A stretch of DNA of 33,810 nucleotides from contig NZ_JACIFF010000013.1 of the NCBI RefSeq assembly GCF_014197245.1, positions 1 through 33,810 on the forward strand, read 5' to 3'. How positions within the stretch are numbered: the first letter of the stretch is position 1; the number at the start of each line of letters is the position of its first letter. This document shows, in pieces, positions 31,724-33,810 of this stretch. The notes under the pieces were generated by a model. That model ran no database searches. It saw only the letters and a list, made by a program, of their open reading frames with translations, and had not been told where the DNA came from. The stretch is from Neolewinella aquimaris (GTDB lineage: Bacteria > Bacteroidota > Bacteroidia > Chitinophagales > Saprospiraceae). A program made the position numbers and the translations under genes.

Positions 31724-32192
31724 AGTGATAAACGAAGGGGGAATAAACGGGCTGGGAGAGTCTCTTGTCAACCAGAACAGTTCCGCGTTTAAGGCACTGA
31801 AGTCGATCATAATTGCCCGAAGCCAGGGACAAACGAAAGCAAAAAAGATAGAAAGTGAACTACTATCACTCAGGTTCCAGATGGAATCATATTTATCGAA
31901 GTCTGATGAAGACACAATTATACCTGCAGGAAGATTTATCGAGCAGTTGCTGGAAAAAGTAGGAGTTTCTAAGAAAAGATTTTCAGATTATATAGGATAC
32001 GACTATTCGAATCTAATATCGGTACTTAAAGGAAGACGTAAAGTCAATCCGGACTTGGCGATGAAAGCAGGTAAAATATTTGGAATAGAGCCAGCCATTT
32101 GGCTTCATATTGAGTCAAAAAATGAGCTATTCACCTACCGAGACAAGAAACCGGGTGATCATGAATATAGCCTATTGGAATTGATGAAGTAA
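31710..32192 (+). CDS. Xre-family (HigA-like) probable antitoxin, second pair
   Basis: A 160-residue protein. Residues ~87-124 form an HTH (VSKKRFSDYIGYDYSNLISV then LKGRRKVNPDLAMKAGKIFG), followed by IEPAIWLHIESKNEL, a HigA-type C-terminal helix. The first ~60 residues are charged and probably disordered until bound to the GNAT toxin. The start ATGAAGAAG is embedded in the codons for the toxin's final E-E-E, as in the pair at 1432-2440. It likely binds the TGTC-N7-GACA boxes at 31141-31186 to autoregulate. It ends 14 bases before the attC core. Confidence 0.75.
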   Translation: MKKNKVINEGGINGLGESLVNQNSSAFKALKSIIIARSQGQTKAKKIESELLSLRFQMESYLSKSDEDTIIPAGRFIEQLLEKVGVSKKRFSDYIGYDYSNLISVLKGRRKVNPDLAMKAGKIFGIEPAIWLHIESKNELFTYRDKKPGDHEYSLLELMK

Positions 32193-32206
32193 ATGAAAAG
32201 AAAGGC

Positions 32207-32424
32207 GCCCAACATTGCGCCCAGCGTCAACCGGGGCTGGGTGGCCGTGGTGCTGGTTGAATGCTCTTGGTATCCGGGTTCGTCGCGTCGTCAATGGCCC
32301 GAAAGCTCCCTCCCGCTGGTCGGTCGGTTTCGTTCCATGCCGCCACGCCGCACCCTTGTGGGTGAGTTGAAGTTAGTCACTTCGAATGAACGATGCCCCG
32401 GCTGCGTGGGCGCCCCCGTTGGCG
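32207..32424 (+). other. attC site (long form)
   Basis: R'' GCCCAAC at 32207-32213 and R' GTTGGCG at 32418-32424. The arms TTGCGCCCAGCGTCAACCGG and CCCCGGCTGCGTGGGCGC pair. The extended R'' GGCGCCCAAC complements the cassette start GTTGGGCGCC at 31048. Confidence 0.87.
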
Positions 32425-32645
32425 GATATGCCATCATACCAGACAATTCAGCAGTGCCGAAATAGATGAAAGCGGCAACCAAGAAAGTATGCTACCGCAG
32501 AGGTCAGCAGACTCACCCGGATGATGGCCGTGTGGATGATTATCTCAGCTTAAAATTGATCATTAGCCGCCTGGAATCAGCGAATGGACAAGAACGCTAC
32601 TGCCCGAGCCTGAACCTGCATCACAGAAATTACACTACCGCACGG

Positions 32646-32935
32646 ACCATTACTTTCTACCTGGCTGATGGCCGCCGTGTTTACTCTTTCACCATGGAAT
32701 TAGTTGGTAGCCCGTTGAGAATTATTTATAGGATACGAACGCTACCGCTGAGACCTGAGCACACAGGATACGAATTACGCTACCGCACGGACCATTACTT
32801 TCTACCTGGCTGATGGCCGCCGTGTTTACTCTTTCACCATGGAATTAGTTGGTAGCCCGTTGAGAATTATTTATAGGATACGAACGCTACCGCTGAGACC
32901 TGAGCACACAGGATACGAATTACGCTACCGCACGG
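32646..32935. repeat. Two tandem 145-bp units inside repeat copy 9
   Basis: ACCATTACTTTCTACCTGGC begins at 32646, 32791 and 32936, giving a 145-base period. The first two units appear identical, which implies recent duplication within the cassette. Other copies have a diverged 144-base period. Confidence 0.8.
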
Positions 32936-33323
32936 ACCATTACTTTCTACCTGGCTGATGGCCGCCGTGTTTACTCTTTCACCGTAGAATTATTCGGTCG
33001 CCGTCAAGAATTATTTATCACACACAACCTGGTCGCCGAGATATGAGCCTGCAGGACAGCTATTACACTACCGCACAGATCTGGACACTCACCATTTATT
33101 GAGCCGTAGCGAGCTACATATTAGCTTGAGCTGGTCGGTAGCCGTCAAGATTTATTCCTTCAGGCCGGGTCAGTATCAGCAACAAGGAATTGATAACATC
33201 AACTCAAAAAATTGCCAGCCGCACTAACGACTTTATCCAATCATCATCAATCATCACCCATAAAGTTCAGCCGGATTGCTGGTGGGTGGCGAGGATGTTC
33301 GGCTGGCAGGCGCTGGCGTCAAT

Positions 33324-33357
33324 CTGCAAAAATTCCCCTTATCGGGGGTTTTTGCAG
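33324..33357. terminator. Conserved hairpin, repeat copy 9
   Basis: CTGCAAAAA/TTTTTGCAG stem with a CCCC/GGGG core and loop bases TTATC. Confidence 0.5.
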
Positions 33358-33585
33358 ATGCCAGCCACCCCCACCCAGCCTCGTTGGTGGCCGGATAGAC
33401 TCTAGTGTCCAGTAGTCGCACCATTCCAGATCAACCCATAGCTGCCGCAGCGAGGTCGGCCCGCGTCACAGATGACAGGATAAAGCGGTAGGGATTATCT
33501 ATAAGAATCAATATTGATGAAGGTACTTTTCCGATTACCTTGATCAATCGACCAGGACTGGAGATTTAACAAAATAAAGCACATC

Positions 33586-33723
33586 CGCCAACACCGTGCA
33601 TACGCCAACCCGGCGAGGGTGCGGGAGAGTTCTGTTTTGAGGAGGGACTGAGAGGTTGGTACATTTCGGTGTCTATAGAGTTGGTCGGTGGTAGCCGGGC
33701 TGACGTCTGCACACCCGTTGGCG
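33586..33723 (+). other. attC site of repeat copy 9
   Basis: R'' CGCCAAC at 33586-33592 and R' GTTGGCG at 33717-33723. The arms are as in the other repeat cassettes. Confidence 0.85.
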
Positions 33724-33810
33724 GATATGCCATCATACCAGACCGCTCAGCAGTGCCGAAACAGATGAAAGCGGCAACCAAGAAATGACGCTACCGCAAG
33801 GGTCCGTATG
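33718..33810 (+). repeat. Repeat cassette, copy 10 (cut by the window end)
   Basis: Begins TTGGCGGATATGCCATCATA with ATG at 33765 (MKAATKK), again 47 bases in. The codon after KK is ATG rather than TTA. The array continues to the right of the window. Confidence 0.7.

Larger units (their letters stand above)
32419..33717 (+). repeat. Repeat cassette, copy 9 (1299 bp, longest; decayed gene family)
   Basis: ATG at 32466 is 47 bases in and opens the longest surviving 5' frame (MKAATKKVCYRRGQQTHPDD...TARTITFYLADGRRVYSFTM), in the expected frame until an extra C in GGTAGCCCGTTGAG near 32710 shifts it. Two exact 145-bp tandem units (32646-32790 and 32791-32935) plus a partial third explain the extra length, and both carry the same extra C. 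The hairpin is at 33324-33357. The 3' frame reads GLSIRINIDEGTFPITLINR then PGLEI stop at 33567-33569. Confidence 0.72.

Overview
The window is an uninterrupted stretch of a large integron cassette array. All 23 supported genes lie on the + strand and are separated by attC recombination sites. Each site has an R'' core ending in AAC, a G+C-rich imperfect palindrome, and an R' core starting with GTT. I count 25 complete cassettes plus a fragment at each end. The key check is that the first 8-10 bases of every cassette (for example TTAGTGGC, TTGGTGGCA, TTCTGCGCA) are the reverse complement of that same cassette's own R'' core, as expected if each unit circularises and integrates independently. 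No integrase, attI, tRNA or rRNA is visible. The gene orientation puts the integrase to the left of the window.

Host: probably Bacteroidota. Two cassettes carry promoters of the form TTG-N20-TAnnTTTG, the -33/-7 signature of that phylum. Genes are A+T rich, Shine-Dalgarno sequences are weak or absent, and one gene encodes a TlpA-type thioredoxin. I cannot name a genus.

Layout: 165-806 MORN-type lipoprotein; 1432-2440 GNAT/Xre toxin-antitoxin-like pair; 2625-3645 two small membrane proteins; 3875-5591 membrane protein overlapping a DndC-like PP-loop protein; 5716-7864 two repeat cassettes; 7921-8481 unknown protein, copied again at 22054-22614; 8857-10161 protein with two HEPN-like motifs; 10341-11324 membrane-anchored SRPBCC-like protein; 11551-12212 gene-less cassette; 12312-13525 DUF1493-like and DUF4262-like pair; 13671-14811 repeat cassette; 14855-18470 a methylase/HsdS/histidine-kinase fusion followed by a response regulator with a HEPN-like end; 18531-19538 repeat cassette; 19964-20642 UPF0175/PIN toxin-antitoxin; 20853-21997 and 22957-24108 repeat cassettes around the second copy of the unknown protein; 24254-25879 OLD-type ATPase-TOPRIM protein; 26024-27034 repeat cassette; 27068-28406 two unknown proteins; 28769-29716 TlpA-like protein; 29899-31048 repeat cassette; 31211-32192 second GNAT/Xre pair; 32419-end repeat cassettes.

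Two things stand out. First, cassette 14812-18530 encodes what looks like a DNA-sensing two-component system: a catalytically degenerate N6-methylase fused to an HsdS target-recognition domain and a histidine kinase, next to a receiver protein ending in a HEPN-like RxxxxxxH motif. Second, nine full copies and one partial copy of a 1.0-1.3 kb cassette alternate with the gene cassettes. They look non-coding, but they share a start codon 45-47 nt into the cassette, ~144-bp repeats with a protein-like frame, a strongly conserved terminator-like hairpin, and a conserved 3' reading frame. I read them as a decayed cassette gene family. Much of the remaining cargo (toxin-antitoxin pairs, DndC-like, HEPN, OLD) is of defence type.
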